A DNA stretch of 64,000 nucleotides from Ilyonectria destructans (GCA_020740775.1 JAHEWK010000001.1:1798001-1862000); one strand, 5' to 3'. Counted from the stretch's first letter, positions 1 through 11,088 are shown. The notes: a model not told the origin generated them from the sequence alone. Program-made: numbers and translations.

Positions 1-125
1 AGGCTTTGTTGGATTCGAGCTTTGACTCGCTGGGTATCATTGACACGACCTAGACCTGGTAGAAACTACACTTCCCCACCCCTGGCGCCGCAGAGCCCCG
101 AAAGGTGGACGGTTTGCGCCGTCGC

Positions 126-670
126 TTATTTCTTGATGAGCAGGTAGACGTTGTCGACGCGGAGGGGCGTGAGCTTCTTGATGGGGCCTTGGAGCGACAT
201 CAGGAGTCCGCCAAATGAGACGTAGGTGTTGCTGTGTTTGGGATCGCCATGTTAGCACATGAACAAAGTTGAAAAGAGAGGCTGTGACGTCAACCCAAAA
301 GGGAAAATAGCCACCAGGCAACGCACATGGTGTTTCCGTCGTATGTCTCCTCAAACTTGTAGATCTTGCCGTAGCACACGTAGTCGTACAGGTCGGCAAT
401 GGTGGCAGGCGCATCGCCGGCCTTGCCGACGTCTCGCCAGCCCTTGTCATCGTCTTTTGTTCCGTCGAGCGAGAGCGTGGTGGACAGGACGACGTGGAGG
501 GTGTCGGAGACGGCGCAGGGGAACAGCTCCATGTTGATGTCGAGCGTCATTACCGTCTGCGAGTCGCTTGATGTGCACGAGATACGAGCCACACGGTCGT
601 ACTTGGATTGGTCATAGTCGGTGACCGTGAAGGACTCCTCAAAGAGGGTTGCGTCGCCGCCGCCGGACAT
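126..670 (-). CDS. RPB8: RNA polymerases I, II and III shared subunit RPABC3 (Rpb8)
   Basis: Encodes the small OB-fold subunit shared by all three nuclear RNA polymerases. Exon 1 is 670-327 and exon 2 is 231-126, with a 95-bp GT-AG intron (GTGCGT donor). The spliced product is 149 residues, the usual family length. The N-terminus reads MSGGGDATLFEESFTV and the C-terminus contains YVSFGGLLMSLQG followed by NVYLLIKK, both typical of Rpb8. The start is the first ATG of the open frame. It is transcribed divergently from ELP4, with about 410 bp between the two starts. Family assignment is by sequence recognition; the splice junction is my inference from reading phase and restores the expected C-terminus. 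Confidence 0.9.
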
Positions 671-1080
671 GATGGGCGATTGAGATGCTGGTGGTTATGG
701 ATGAGCCTGTGAGTTTCGGTTACGCCGCTGGGGGAGGCAACGGCAAGCTGTTCGATTTCGTCGTCGTCGGAGAGAGGGCTGCTGATTGGAGATGAAAGGA
801 AAGGCGGTCCAGTCTCGGCGGCGGAGAAAATGATCAAGAGCCTGGCGCGAGTGTGTCGCCCCAAAATTTGGTAGTGGGGTTATGTGCATAAAAATAATGT
901 TCAGGTTCGGGCCTCGACGTATTGTGTAAGCGGGGCACGCACACCACACTCTAGTCATCGAGGATGGAACTGTGATAAAACCTCTTATAACCAACATAGT
1001 CCTTTACGTTGCACATCTTTATTTTCCTTCGGTTTCTTGTTATAGGTTGGAGGACTGAGAAGACTCAGAGACAACCCGCC
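671..1080. promoter_or_regulatory. divergent intergenic region RPB8/ELP4
   Basis: About 410 bp between two divergent ATG codons, so it must hold both promoters. I see no convincing TATA box or gene. The stretch near 890-990 is locally AT-richer and could hold the ELP4 leader. Confidence 0.4.
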
Positions 1081-2282
1081 ATGTCCTTCCGCAAGCGCAA
1101 TGTCGTAATTGGGTCATCCGGGGCCTCAGCGCCCATCGCCAGACAAGAGAAGTCTCTTGCGCCGGGTACGAGACCGTCTCCTCTAGATGGAAGACTTACG
1201 ACCTCGACGGGAACCCAGTCTCTGGATCAGCTCCTGGCTGGCCACGCTGGAATGCCCATGGGAACTTCCCTGCTCGTCGAGGAGACAGGGACCACTGATT
1301 TCGGGGGTGTCCTCCTGCGCTACTACGCCGCCGAGGGGCTCGTCCAGGGGCACCAGGTCCATCTCTTGGGGTTCGGCGATGCGTGGCGGCGAGAGCTGCC
1401 CGGTATTGGAAAACCGGGCAACTCGAAGAGCAGCAAAGCTACGACATCTTCAGACGACAAGATGAAGATTGCCTGGCGCTATGAGACCCTGGGACAGCGC
1501 AATGTGCCAGTCCGAGGCAAGTGCATGGCGATTCTTTGTCGCATTCCGAAATTCACTACTGTCCACTAACCATGTTTTCGGCAGATCCTCAAGCTTCATT
1601 GGGACCTGGTCAAAGTGCAACCCCCTTCTGCCATACCTTTGATCTCTCCAAACGCCTCGAGAACAGCGCCATCAATGGCCAATTTCACGCTTCGGCCGTG
1701 GATGGTCCATTGTCATCACCCACGCAAGCCCCTTTCAAGAAGTTCATTGCCGACGTCATCTCAAGGATCAAGGGTTCTGCACCCTCAACTATCCACAGGA
1801 TCATTGTCCCGAGTCTCCTATCCCCAACTCTATATACCTCTGCGGCCAGCCAGCCACGCGAGGTCTTGCAGTTCCTGCACGCATTGAGGGCTCTTTTGCG
1901 CCAGTTTTCCACACAGGCCACAGCGCTGGTGACCCTGCCCATAACCCTCTTTCCGAGGTCTACGGGACTGACGAGGTGGATGGAGTTGCTGTCGGACGGG
2001 GTGCTTGAGCTCGTTCCTCTCCAGCACCAGGCGCCCGTGACTCGAGAGCCCGGAAATGAAGACAAAGGTCAAGGCATGCTCCGGGCACACAGCCTCCCGG
2101 TGTTCCACGAGAAAGGAGGTGGCCTGGAGGGCACTTGGGCTCGGGAGAACCTTTCGTTCAGACTCAGCAGCTCAAGCGGGTTGGTGATTGAACCATTCAG
2201 CCTCCCACCCATTGGCGACGAGGAAGAGGCTGCAAAGGCATCCAAACCAAAAGAACCCAAAAAAGAGAGCCTTGACTTTTAA
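1081..2282 (+). CDS. ELP4: Elongator complex protein 4 (PAXNEB family)
   Basis: Subunit of the Elp4-Elp5-Elp6 RecA-like subcomplex of Elongator, which modifies wobble uridines in tRNA. Exon 1 is 1081-1516 and exon 2 is 1585-2282, giving 377 residues. Recognisable parts are the N-terminal GTQSLDQLLAGHAGMPMGTSLLVEE stretch (read in two parts, residues about 45-70), the RYYAAEGLVQGHQV segment, and FCHTFDLSKRL after the intron. The intron (1517-1584, 68 bp) has a GC donor (CGAG|GCAAGT), a CACTAAC branch site and a CAG acceptor. The GC donor is required by phase: G+AT restores Asp followed by PQASLG. The first in-frame ATG is used. As in the family, I see no intact Walker motifs. Confidence 0.85.
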
Positions 2283-2613
2283 AGGCGAGACGTTGTCAAA
2301 CACATTGGAATTTGTTGAACCACAATCCACAATCTGAAAAAGTATGGATTGTGGTATATATGCCTGGTCACTTCAACAGAATTACTGTTAGAGCAGTCAT
2401 TGCACCTATCTGGTTTTTGCTACCCCACCATAGCTGAGGACCAGCGGCGAACTGGTACCCTGGAGCTCTTACTTAGGTACCTTATCTTATCGGCCCCTCT
2501 CAAACTTGGTGCCTTAGGAAGCTCCACCAGGCTGAAATTTTCACCAATACCTCAACCAGCTCGAACTTCAACTCTTCTTTCTTTCTTTCCTCCGATCAAC
2601 AACATCCACCGAA
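2283..2613. other. ELP4 3' region and SEN34 promoter/leader
   Basis: No gene seen. A TATA-like TATATAT lies near 2355. A pyrimidine-rich tract of C/T (about 2560-2600) directly precedes the likely SEN34 ATG at 2614, as is usual for fungal transcription starts. Confidence 0.4.
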
Positions 2614-3716
2614 ATGGTAAGTCACCGATATTTTTCTTGCTCGCTCTCCTCGCGTTGCCCCTCAAAAGGCGTACGCACAAAGACACAATGATTATACTCT
2701 TATTAATCTGTCAATCCCCTGATTTTCTGTGACGACACATAATAAATTACGAAGACGACTTATGATTCTGTCTCTACTGCAATTTTGCCTCTGTACTCGC
2801 GCTTTCTTGAGCATCAGCTAACCCGCGTCGCTCCTGATAGGAATCAATGGCTACAGCACCAGCTCCCGGCCCAGCGCGCATCTCCAAGATCGCCGGGCGA
2901 TACCTCGTTTTTGACGCGGACACTGCCGCATTTCTTCGCCGCAATGAAAACGTTAACGGCACTCTCACAGGGACTGCCCCCCAGCAGCCCACACAGAACA
3001 TCTTCCTCGGTCTGCCCGTGGAGCTACGCCCAGAGGAGGCTGAGGCGCTCGTGAGGCGGAAGGTGGCCTATCTCGTAGACGATGTAGCCGCTCACCAATC
3101 TGTGCTGCGGAATCCCGACCCCGACGCGAGGAAGGCCTACCTGGACTCGCTGAAGACGCGGAAGCAGACTGCCCAAAGGGTCTTTGCTGAGCAGAAGGCC
3201 AAAAGGGCTGCTGAACTTGCAGAACGTCATGGCGTTTCTGCCTCTCGGTCAAAGAAGCCGCCTCCCAACAATGCAGATGACGATGCCCTTTTCTCCAGTA
3301 ATCCGTCAGAGTTTTCCAGCCGTCAGCAAGACAGTGCAGCCAAATCTTTCGGCGTTACGCCCACTTCCAGCGGGTCTCTCATTTCCCGGGAGACGGAACG
3401 CATGTTCGGGGCCAACAAGCCTGATGAAGGCCCTCTGTGCCGGTTCTTGTTAAGTTCTGGCTACCACATGACGCCCGGGCTCCGCTTCGGAGCCAAATAC
3501 AGTGTCTACCCTGGAGATCCTCTGAGGTTCCACGCTCACTATATGGCATCCCAATACGACTGGGACGAGGAGATTCCCATCCTGGACATCGTAGCGGGAG
3601 GCAGACTGGCAACGGCTGTCAAGAAGGCGTTTCTAATAGGAGGCCAGGAGCCGGGGTCAGAAGCATTACCGGACGGTCAGGTGCGGACGTTCAGTCTGGA
3701 ATGGGCTGCTATGTAA
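2614..3716 (+). CDS. SEN34: tRNA-splicing endonuclease subunit Sen34
   Basis: Catalytic subunit that cuts the 3' splice site of intron-containing tRNAs. The long open frame starts at an ATG at 2847 (289 residues). However, ATG at 2614 is followed at once by GTAAGT, and an acceptor (GATAG, ending 2840, after GCTAAC) joins it in frame to GAA-TCA-ATG, adding Met-Glu-Ser (292 residues). I prefer this two-exon model (2614-2616, 2841-3716). The C-terminal nuclease domain shows GLRFGAKYSVYPGDPLRFHAHY, read in two parts, with the catalytic Tyr in VYPGDP and the His in FHAHY. GGRLATAVKKAF supplies the catalytic Lys. The middle is low complexity. It ends about 240 bp before the convergent Asi-type gene. 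Confidence 0.85.
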
Positions 3717-3953
3717 AACCCCGATTAATGCTACTATCAACAATGTGTGCGCGTCATGACAGACCATCATCAACACTTCACCCTCCTAGTTCTCATGGGG
3801 ACATGTGCCACCAAACTCCTTAAGTGAAGAAATTGAAATTAAGCAAAAAAAAACAACGGTCCCATTGCATCGTTCCGATATCGTTTCACTACCCGTCCCA
3901 AGCGTACCCCCCGCGTCCCCAAATGCAGTACTCCCTAGCTGGCTGCGTATTGG

Positions 3954-6860
3954 CTAGGGAACGAAAATGCGGCTGAAGCTGATGACCTCTCGGCGGCAAC
4001 AGACGCATTTGTCAAAGTTGTTCATGGCCAAGGACACGCGGCAGTCATCGCAAAGACTGAGACAGCGGCAGGGCCAGACGATAATGGTCCGCGGCGAGCT
4101 CTGGCACACAACGCACTGAGGCCCGTCGCTCCCGAATCCAGAGCCGCCGTCCTCCCACGATGTCGAATTCCCCGAATCTGGAGGCACTGCCCGTCGCTGC
4201 GAGAGGAGCAACTGCTCCAAGAGCCGCTCTTCCTCGTCCGGGCTCAACTTGGTGGTGCGACTCTGCAGCGCCGAGGGACGCCCTGGCTGGAGCAGGTCGG
4301 ACCCAGGCGTCGTCAGAATCTGAGTGCGCTGCAGCTGCTCCATCCGTCGGAACCTAGACCGCGTCATAATACCGTCATTCTGGAGATGGGCGGAGAGCGT
4401 CCTGGCCTCTTCGCGTTCTTCTGGGCTAGTGGGATGCAGCAGCCGAGCAAGATCCGATATCTGCATCGGGCTGTCGACGAATGGTGTATTGTCGCGAGTT
4501 GTTCGTGGTGACCGCTGCGTCGGGGTTCTTTGCCCATCGTCATCATCCGACTCCCATCCATCCTCCTCGTCAGTATCACCGGCCGTCGTTGACATAGAGA
4601 TAACGCTTGTCGTATCGAAATCATCATCATCTGGATGGGGCTCAAAGTCGCCGCTGGTGTCAGTCGAACCCCACCAACCTCCCTTCAACCAGTATGAGTA
4701 CAAGTCTTTTTCTAGCTCTGCTTCGTCCTGGTTCCGACCAACTCGTCTGAACTCGGCCTCTACATCCGTGCCATCCGTTCTCGGAATTCGGCCGTTGTCA
4801 TTATATGCAAACTGTGGGCCGCTCTGGTCTCGCCTCTCTCTGCGAGTCGCGGTCTTCTTCTGGTTCTTCATACTCTTAGGGTGCCGGGCAAGCCAGAGAA
4901 GCCAGGCTGGCTGGTATCGAATGCGCATGGTACCAAGACACCAGAGTAGGGATTTAGCACCCAATCTAGCCAGGAGCTTGTTGATACTCAGTAGGAACTC
5001 CAATGCCATGAGCCACCGTGAACTCCTCTCGGAAGCCCCAATACCCACGCGGAGACCTCGTTCGCTGCGTCCCTTGGGAATCTTTTGTGCTGCACGTTCT
5101 CGAGCGTACCCATTAGATGCAATGGCCGGGCCCCCTTTCACTGGGATCAAGCCAATAGCACCAACTTGGTCATACCGTGAGTCTGGCAAGCCACCTCCGA
5201 GGAACTTTCTTTGCAACTCCTCAACCTCTCTGAACCGCTCCTCCTCGAGCCAAGTGCGCCGTTTCAGGCCCACGCCTCGATCTTCGTTGAGGTAGACGGC
5301 CTCGCTTGCCATGGTGATAGCGCCGAAGCCAGTTCGGAGCAGTGCCGTGTAGAAATCCATCTCCCTAGTAATGCGGATTTCCGACAGTGATACGTTGGCC
5401 TGCATGTTCTCATGGGCAATGGCGAGTCGTTGACGGAAGGTCAGGGACGCCGAATCTGGGTTTGCCGGAGGGGCCAGAGCAGAGAGGAGTAAGGCCAGGC
5501 CGTAAATAGACAGACACATAGCGATGCCAATAAGGACGAGAACATGTGGCACAAATCCAACAATGCAGACTGTCGGGAACCTCAGGAGTCCTTGCGAGGA
5601 GGGATCGTCGAGATCAAAGGAAATGGCGCTCCACACGATGCTACCCATGAAGCAGAGTCCCCAAAACCCAGTGCTAACAAGTCGATACTTGGCTTGCAGG
5701 TCGAAGATGCCCATGACGTGACTAGTTATGTGGGTCATGGCTGAAAGAAAGGCAACCAGAAGAACTTCTGGAGGTGTGTTGACTCGCTTCATGATCATGG
5801 ACCGACTCAAGGCGATGGCGCTCCCAAGAGCTGATGACCCTTCGTCGGCAGGCCGGGTCTTCGAGAACAGACCCCAACCCAGCTGGTTACTAATGGCAGC
5901 GTCGGCTTCAGCAAATGCGAGAGACTGTTCAAACAGTGTCATGCCAGTCTCGGGGGCAACAGGCCGACCCTGGACTGCACAAGAGACAGTCTCGAAAAAT
6001 TGGCTCAGGCAGAAGGTCCCGAAAAGAGGCCAGAGGAGGGATAAAGAGCCCGACAGGTCACGGGCGGAGCCGGTCTCTTCGGGAGGTATCATGTGAACAG
6101 CAAGACAGGATTGCTCGTCGGTGGAGGAAAACAGGAGAGTGGAGCTGAGAGTGTTCAGGAAGACGCTGGTCTGCGAAAACATGAGATCCGAGCTCTTGCT
6201 AGCATTCCCCCAACGTAGTTCGGCAAAGTCTGACGAAGTCTGGCATTGAATGGACTGAAGAAGCTGACGAGCTTGCCAGACGAGCATGACGAGAGGGATG
6301 AATCGGAGAAGGAGCCGGGTGGGCCATCGAAGACGCAGGCGTCTTCGGGTGGCAGCGAAGATGTGAGTGCGGTTGAGGATGACAGCCATGGCAATGCAGC
6401 ATAGAGCCCATTTGCTTGTGGCATAGCCAAAGACGCTGCCCAGGCCGCGGGCACCGTCCACAGACAGGCGTGATGTGGGGGCAATGCGCTCGGCGACGTC
6501 GGCAGCCAGATCGTCGAGGCCGCCGCTGTCAATGCCGGTTGAGGCGATGAGGGGTTCCATGATATTCTGCAAGCCGGGGACAGGATCGAGTAGGAGGGCA
6601 GCGGCGTCCGTGGCCTCGGGGGCGTAGTGGTGAACGGGGGAGTCGAGAGTATCGGGCAGGGCGATGTAGGAGCCTAGCTTCTTGACGATTCGGGGGCCGG
6701 CCCAGACAAGGTCTTCGAGAAGCGGCGCATAGCGGGTCACGTTGACGGACCAGGCGGAGAGGTTGTACCACGAGCTGGAGATGGCAATGGAGCTGGCGTT
6801 GACGTGGGCGTTGGCGAAGCTCGGCGAGGGCGGCGTTGACGGCACGAGCCCGACGGCCAT
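3954..6860 (-). CDS. Asi1/Asi3-type inner nuclear membrane RING E3 ubiquitin ligase
   Basis: Single-exon 968-residue polytopic membrane protein. Hydrophobic segments occur near residues 145-165, 180-200, 275-300, 365-385, 392-412 and 425-455, with a weaker one near 640. The middle of the C-terminal half is acidic and Ser/Asp-rich. The C-terminal 53 residues form a RING-like zinc site with spacing C-x2-C-x11-C-x-C-x3-C-x2-C-x11-C-x2-C (residues 916-955) and end in the conserved-looking SFSRIFVP. The usual RING His is a Cys, as I recall for Asi1/Asi3. In yeast, Asi proteins degrade mislocalised proteins and control amino-acid-sensing transcription factors at the inner nuclear membrane. That role here is inference from the C-terminal domain. 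Confidence 0.75.
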   Translation of the reverse strand: MAVGLVPSTPPSPSFANAHVNASSIAISSSWYNLSAWSVNVTRYAPLLEDLVWAGPRIVKKLGSYIALPDTLDSPVHHYAPEATDAAALLLDPVPGLQNIMEPLIASTGIDSGGLDDLAADVAERIAPTSRLSVDGARGLGSVFGYATSKWALCCIAMAVILNRTHIFAATRRRLRLRWPTRLLLRFIPLVMLVWQARQLLQSIQCQTSSDFAELRWGNASKSSDLMFSQTSVFLNTLSSTLLFSSTDEQSCLAVHMIPPEETGSARDLSGSLSLLWPLFGTFCLSQFFETVSCAVQGRPVAPETGMTLFEQSLAFAEADAAISNQLGWGLFSKTRPADEGSSALGSAIALSRSMIMKRVNTPPEVLLVAFLSAMTHITSHVMGIFDLQAKYRLVSTGFWGLCFMGSIVWSAISFDLDDPSSQGLLRFPTVCIVGFVPHVLVLIGIAMCLSIYGLALLLSALAPPANPDSASLTFRQRLAIAHENMQANVSLSEIRITREMDFYTALLRTGFGAITMASEAVYLNEDRGVGLKRRTWLEEERFREVEELQRKFLGGGLPDSRYDQVGAIGLIPVKGGPAIASNGYARERAAQKIPKGRSERGLRVGIGASERSSRWLMALEFLLSINKLLARLGAKSLLWCLGTMRIRYQPAWLLWLARHPKSMKNQKKTATRRERRDQSGPQFAYNDNGRIPRTDGTDVEAEFRRVGRNQDEAELEKDLYSYWLKGGWWGSTDTSGDFEPHPDDDDFDTTSVISMSTTAGDTDEEDGWESDDDDGQRTPTQRSPRTTRDNTPFVDSPMQISDLARLLHPTSPEEREEARTLSAHLQNDGIMTRSRFRRMEQLQRTQILTTPGSDLLQPGRPSALQSRTTKLSPDEEERLLEQLLLSQRRAVPPDSGNSTSWEDGGSGFGSDGPQCVVCQSSPRTIIVWPCRCLSLCDDCRVSLAMNNFDKCVCCRREVISFSRIFVP

Positions 6861-8024
6861 GGCCCTGTTGGACGGGGTTGGTTCGGATCTTCGGCGGCGA
6901 GGTGGGGAGCTGGGAATTAGGGAATATGAGATGTCGGGCTGACTGCCTGTGGTAGGGAGGCAGGGAGATGGACGAGCCGGAGGCTATGTCTGGGGCCGTG
7001 GCAATCGTTGGATGGTTCACGAGGTGTGGGCGATGGATCGGGGAGAAGGCATCGTGAAGCGTCGTGCCGCCTGCGATGCCGGATAGAGACGAGATGGGAC
7101 GGGGAGCGATGAGGAGTGGGTTTGTTGTTGATAGGGAGAGGTGGTAGCGTGCGCAGTGTAGCGTGCCAGGTGCTAACACGTCAGGCCTGGGGTAATTAGT
7201 GATTAGTATTAGTGGTGACCTGCTGTAGTGTCGCTATTAGGAGTGTGAGCGAGCTGAGGTACCTTGCTGTAGTGGTTGTCCGCCAGTGGAGCGGAGGTTT
7301 GGGCCGCTTTGCCCATGACCGTTAGTGGCGGCCATGCGTTAAGCCGCATACAGCAGACAATGGGACCCTGGAGATGAGATGCTACCTGGAGTTCAGTGCC
7401 GGCTTCAGATGCCCGCTTCGTATCAACACATTTCGTTAAACGCGGCCATGTTGGTGTGTGTTGCCCGTGTTGTCGTCCTCAATTGTATTTTTTTTTTAAA
7501 TGCATTTGTTCCTCGTCATCATCACTTCTAGACGTTCACATTGCGACCATAGATAGGCTTGGGTCCGAGTCCTTCTCAAACGTCTCTTCAATGAATGCCG
7601 AGTTCTAAGCTACTCCTAGCCATCACACGGGTCTTCTCATAAAACCATCGTCGTTTGCTTTCCTCCTGCTGCTCTTATTCCCGGGTGTTGTTTTTGTTGT
7701 TGTCAAAAAGACAAAACAGTCTCCCAGGTCTTTCCCCGTGCTATCAAGTATCGTGGAACCCATAATGGGCTTTACCCTAGACCGGGAAGCCTTGCCAGCA
7801 GCGAGGTAGGCTCTGCTATGGCTCTAATGCCCAGGATGCAATCGTGGGAGCGGCCCGGTTGACTTCCTCCTCCGGTGCCATCGTCGTAAGTAGCTTCCTT
7901 GGCTGTCTTGCGTGCTCAAGGCTAAGGCCCGGAAGGCTGGTACCGACTTGTTCTTCTACTCACCTTTGATCCAAACCCCCTGTGGTGCATCAATACTGTC
8001 AACTGAAGCAACCCACTTCACTCA
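6861..8024. other. intergenic, no gene seen
   Basis: Holds the promoter of the upstream minus-strand RING ligase and the 3' region of MTR3. Minus-frame open stretches just upstream of the ligase start are Pro/Arg/Ser-rich and look like shadow frames. There is an oligo-T run near 7488-7497 and a GTT-rich simple stretch near 7686-7700. I see no RNA gene. Confidence 0.4.
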
Positions 8025-8938
8025 TCAACCCGCTAATGCCGCTTCCGTAAGAGATGCTGCCACCGCTTGGCTGCCACCCTTGCTCGCGTGCACTGCGCGG
8101 GCGATAAGCATTCGCTGGAGGTTGGCGTCTGACGATAAACTACCCTTCAGCCACAAATTGGTGATCTCGTCTCGGGATGGGAGATATGCCACACAACAAG
8201 CTGCGAGAATCTCTTGGTGCTCGGAAGGAACTGGATCAAGCACCAGGACCGGTTCCTCACCATCCTTCCCTGGTACGAGCGCAGCGACTCCCCCAGAAAC
8301 GGTGTCCACACAGTCAATGCCGGCGTCGGCGAGAGCCGCCGCTGCAACTGTGATACACCCACCCAAGACGTTCATCATGTCCCATTCCTCGATGCCCTGC
8401 TCCACAGCCGTTTGCCGGGCTTGGTCGCCTTCGATGATGGTTACAACCACATCCACGCCGCTCTTGGGCCATCGGTCCGCAATCAGGGCACCTCGGAGGG
8501 CTGTCTCAAGATGAGTGCTGAGATCCCGCTCGCTGGAGTCTCGAAGGTAGCCCCTCCGTTGTCGGGTTGCGAAAGGGGCGAACTTGACGTGGGTTGAGAG
8601 GACCATGTGCGGTGAGAATGGAGCTGATCGCGGCAGGGATCTCGGGCCATGAACGGTACAGGTCAGTTTCATGCCTTTGCTGGCAGAACCATTTCGGGGC
8701 TCAATCTCTAGGTACGCTGACCCAGATGCCGAAGGTGTGACCCCGGTCTTGAGATCTAACGTATTTATTTAGTCTGCGCAACAGCGTCCTCGAGGCGTGG
8801 AGGTGAGATGGGGCTCTTACATTGAGCCCGAATGCCATTTGGCTGGCGGGAGCGATCCGGGAGAGGTAGATCTTCTGACTCAAATACAGGCGGCATGGTT
8901 ATGCCCCCAGGGCCATTGACTCGTCGACGATCAGCCAT
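8025..8938 (-). CDS. MTR3: exosome complex component Mtr3 (RNase PH-like)
   Basis: One of the six RNase PH-fold subunits of the ring of the RNA exosome, which processes and degrades RNA from the 3' end. Exon 1 is 8938-8821 and exon 2 is 8755-8025; the 65-bp intron has a GTAAGA donor and a TTAG acceptor. The join creates RAQYLKTGVTPSASGSAYLE, the conserved RNase PH N-terminal strand (residues about 38-57). Later landmarks are KFAPFATRQRRG and DVVVTIIEGD. The product is 282 residues. Eukaryotic ring subunits of this type are structural, without their own catalysis. The start ATG at 8938 opens MADRRRVNGPGG. Choice of MTR3 over RRP43/RRP46 rests on the FATRQRRG-type segment. Confidence 0.85.
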
Positions 8939-9714
8939 TGTTGGAGGATTACTGATTGTTTGGTAGTCCTAGCTCTCATCCAGCCTTTTCTGAATGGTTT
9001 TCACTACGTAGAGTGGAGGCTGGTTGCCGTCCCAGCTTAGCTCGCTTGGTGGTCCGCAAAAGATGCAATATTGCGAGTATACCGCTTTACCCTAGCTGCA
9101 TTAGTCAGCCATCCGCCCCATCTCTCAATGGTTTAAATTTTCTTCGCGAAGTGCAACAACCCGTCTTCTTTTCCTTCTCTCATCGCCAACTTGCTCATCA
9201 CTTGGGTTGAGGACTGCTTTCGTGCAAACTCCAAGTGGCCTTTCGTCGCGTGTGGCCTCAACCCTTTGCTAATCATTGAGATTTGGCATGGCACTTCTTC
9301 GGGTATGTTATACGCTCCTGTCCTTTCCGCCATCTCCTATGATGATCTTTCACACCACTGTTCCCGCGATCCCTGAGCGCCTGAACAACATGCACTACCA
9401 TCTGAGGTTTCTCCAACACCACATCGCGTCTTGCTCTAGCAGCATCATCTGCCGCCTCGACTAGCGACTAACTTTGAACAGTTGATCGCAACGCGATCCC
9501 TGCATAGATTAATGGCCAAGGCCCGTCAATTTTGGTAAGTGATTCATTCCTGATTTAATTTTCCTACTCTCCCCCATGTCGATGATGAGAAACCTTTTCA
9601 ATCAGTTCTGCTACTGAACCATTGTGATGATCCCAATATACCATACCAAGATCTCTGATACCACACCACATTCATACACTTGTCTATTATTTCTAGTTGT
9701 GCCAGCGGCTAACC
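8939..9714. other. intergenic, no gene seen
   Basis: Promoter side of MTR3. Contains short open frames only. A GTAAGT at about 9535 and a TTTCTAG at about 9690 could bound a non-coding leader intron of the weak candidate gene that follows, but I cannot confirm transcription. Confidence 0.3.
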
Positions 9715-9988
9715 ATGGAAATAGATTCACGCACTTTCGCGTTTCTGAGCTTGACGGACCTTTTACGATTCAACCACGAAGTAAGTACATAATGTGAAAT
9801 TGATGTTCATCCGGCGTGGTCCTATATGATGATACAAGTTCTATCCATTCAACGACTTCATCTCGGCCAAGTCACCCTCCCGCACCGTAGTTTCTCGCAA
9901 GAGAGATGATGACTGGTTGTGGAGTTGCTTAATTCGCGTTATTCTGACTCCCGTGTTGCGGCTGTCTGCAATCCGTTTTGGGCTGTAG
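9715..9988 (+). CDS. weak candidate: two-exon 71-residue hypothetical protein
   Basis: ATG at 9715 has a good context (ACCATGG). Exon 1 (9715-9780, 22 codons) ends exactly before GTAAGTACAT. An acceptor TACAAG at 9838 joins in phase to a 50-codon exon ending at TAG 9986-9988. The protein would be hydrophilic at first, with an Arg/Asp-rich middle, and resembles nothing I recognise. The intron (58 bp) lacks a clear CTAAC branch site. It may equally be part of an untranslated leader or chance. Confidence 0.2.
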
Positions 9989-11088
9989 ACAGACGTGGCC
10001 GGCCGGGCTGACTGAGTATAACGGCTTATCTGATTGCATCCACGTACCCCATTTGGCTCGTCTCATTTCTCAATCACACAAGGCATGAGCTAACGGATCG
10101 TGAAGGGACGTCGATGTAAGTACCAGTAATACTGATGACCCCGTAAGTGACACATTGTAACCCAACTTGGGCATGAGCCTGTTCAGTCTGCGTGGCATTT
10201 TGTCCGTGGGCGCCGCTCTCGATAGTCCAAAAAAGAAAAGTCGTTCATAAATATTTTGCTCTCTTCACTTGGTGCGTGTGACTTTGTTTGAGAGGAATGG
10301 AAACTCGCGCGTTTGGCGGGAGATCAAGTTTCGGGTCTCCTGCGAGATTTGTTTCAGTGAAGTGCTATTTGCGCGCGACTCTGACGTCTTGCATCCAAAT
10401 TCGTACGGACATGATTACGAATTGGCTGCTCTGAGTTGTCTCTTGACCGCCAACGGCTCCCTTCAGATATTACATATCATGCAGTATACATTCGTAGTGA
10501 CGTCTGCACCAAGCGTGCTACGTAAATTCACAGGGAGCGGTTGCACTGTCAGGAGTTGAGCACGTCACACTGGAGTCCATTTTTGGATAAGCTACTTCTG
10601 GAAATCCAATTAAAACCGCCATGTCCTGGACGAGCCTAGCAGTCCGTGCTAAGGGCGCCATCCTATCGCCCTGGGAGGTACCTTCGTTTCAGGGATCACT
10701 TCGTCAATTCGCTGAGGTTCCTCACTCCTGGTAGGTACGCTGCCTTCGAGCCACCTTTCTTCCACGAACCCCCCTTCGGTCCGTTGCTCGGCTTCGCAAG
10801 CCCTTGGACGACAGCACATCCATCCACGACCGACGACTTGCGACGATAATAACGCCGGTGATACAGACACAGCCACGTCGATAAATAAAGCCGTCGCCCC
10901 TACCGATCCGTCCCCATCGCCACCGGCCGCGCAGCCCCTGTATTCGTCGCCAGTCTCGACAACCCTCCCTCTTCGGCCCCTGGCCTTGTGACGACGTAGG
11001 CTCGCAGCGCGCAGCTTATCCCTCGTCCAGTTTAAGGCCGAGTGTGGTCCAACGACTCGCTGGGGCGTCACCGCGCAAAGGTTGTTCA
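9989..11088. other. intergenic, ANP1 upstream region
   Basis: No gene supported. The last 400 bp before ANP1 are C-rich on the plus strand, and the long minus-strand open frame there is Arg/Gly-rich and looks like a GC shadow. AAAAAAGAAAAG near 10,230 is a short purine tract. Confidence 0.4.

Noticed and set aside
4324..5295. 323-codon plus-strand open frame inside the RING ligase gene
   Set aside because: Antisense shadow of the ligase coding sequence; Ser/Arg-rich without domain features.
6529..7179. 216-codon minus-strand frame upstream of the RING ligase start
   Set aside because: Overlaps the ligase N-terminus in another frame and is Pro/Arg/Ser-rich; most likely promoter DNA.
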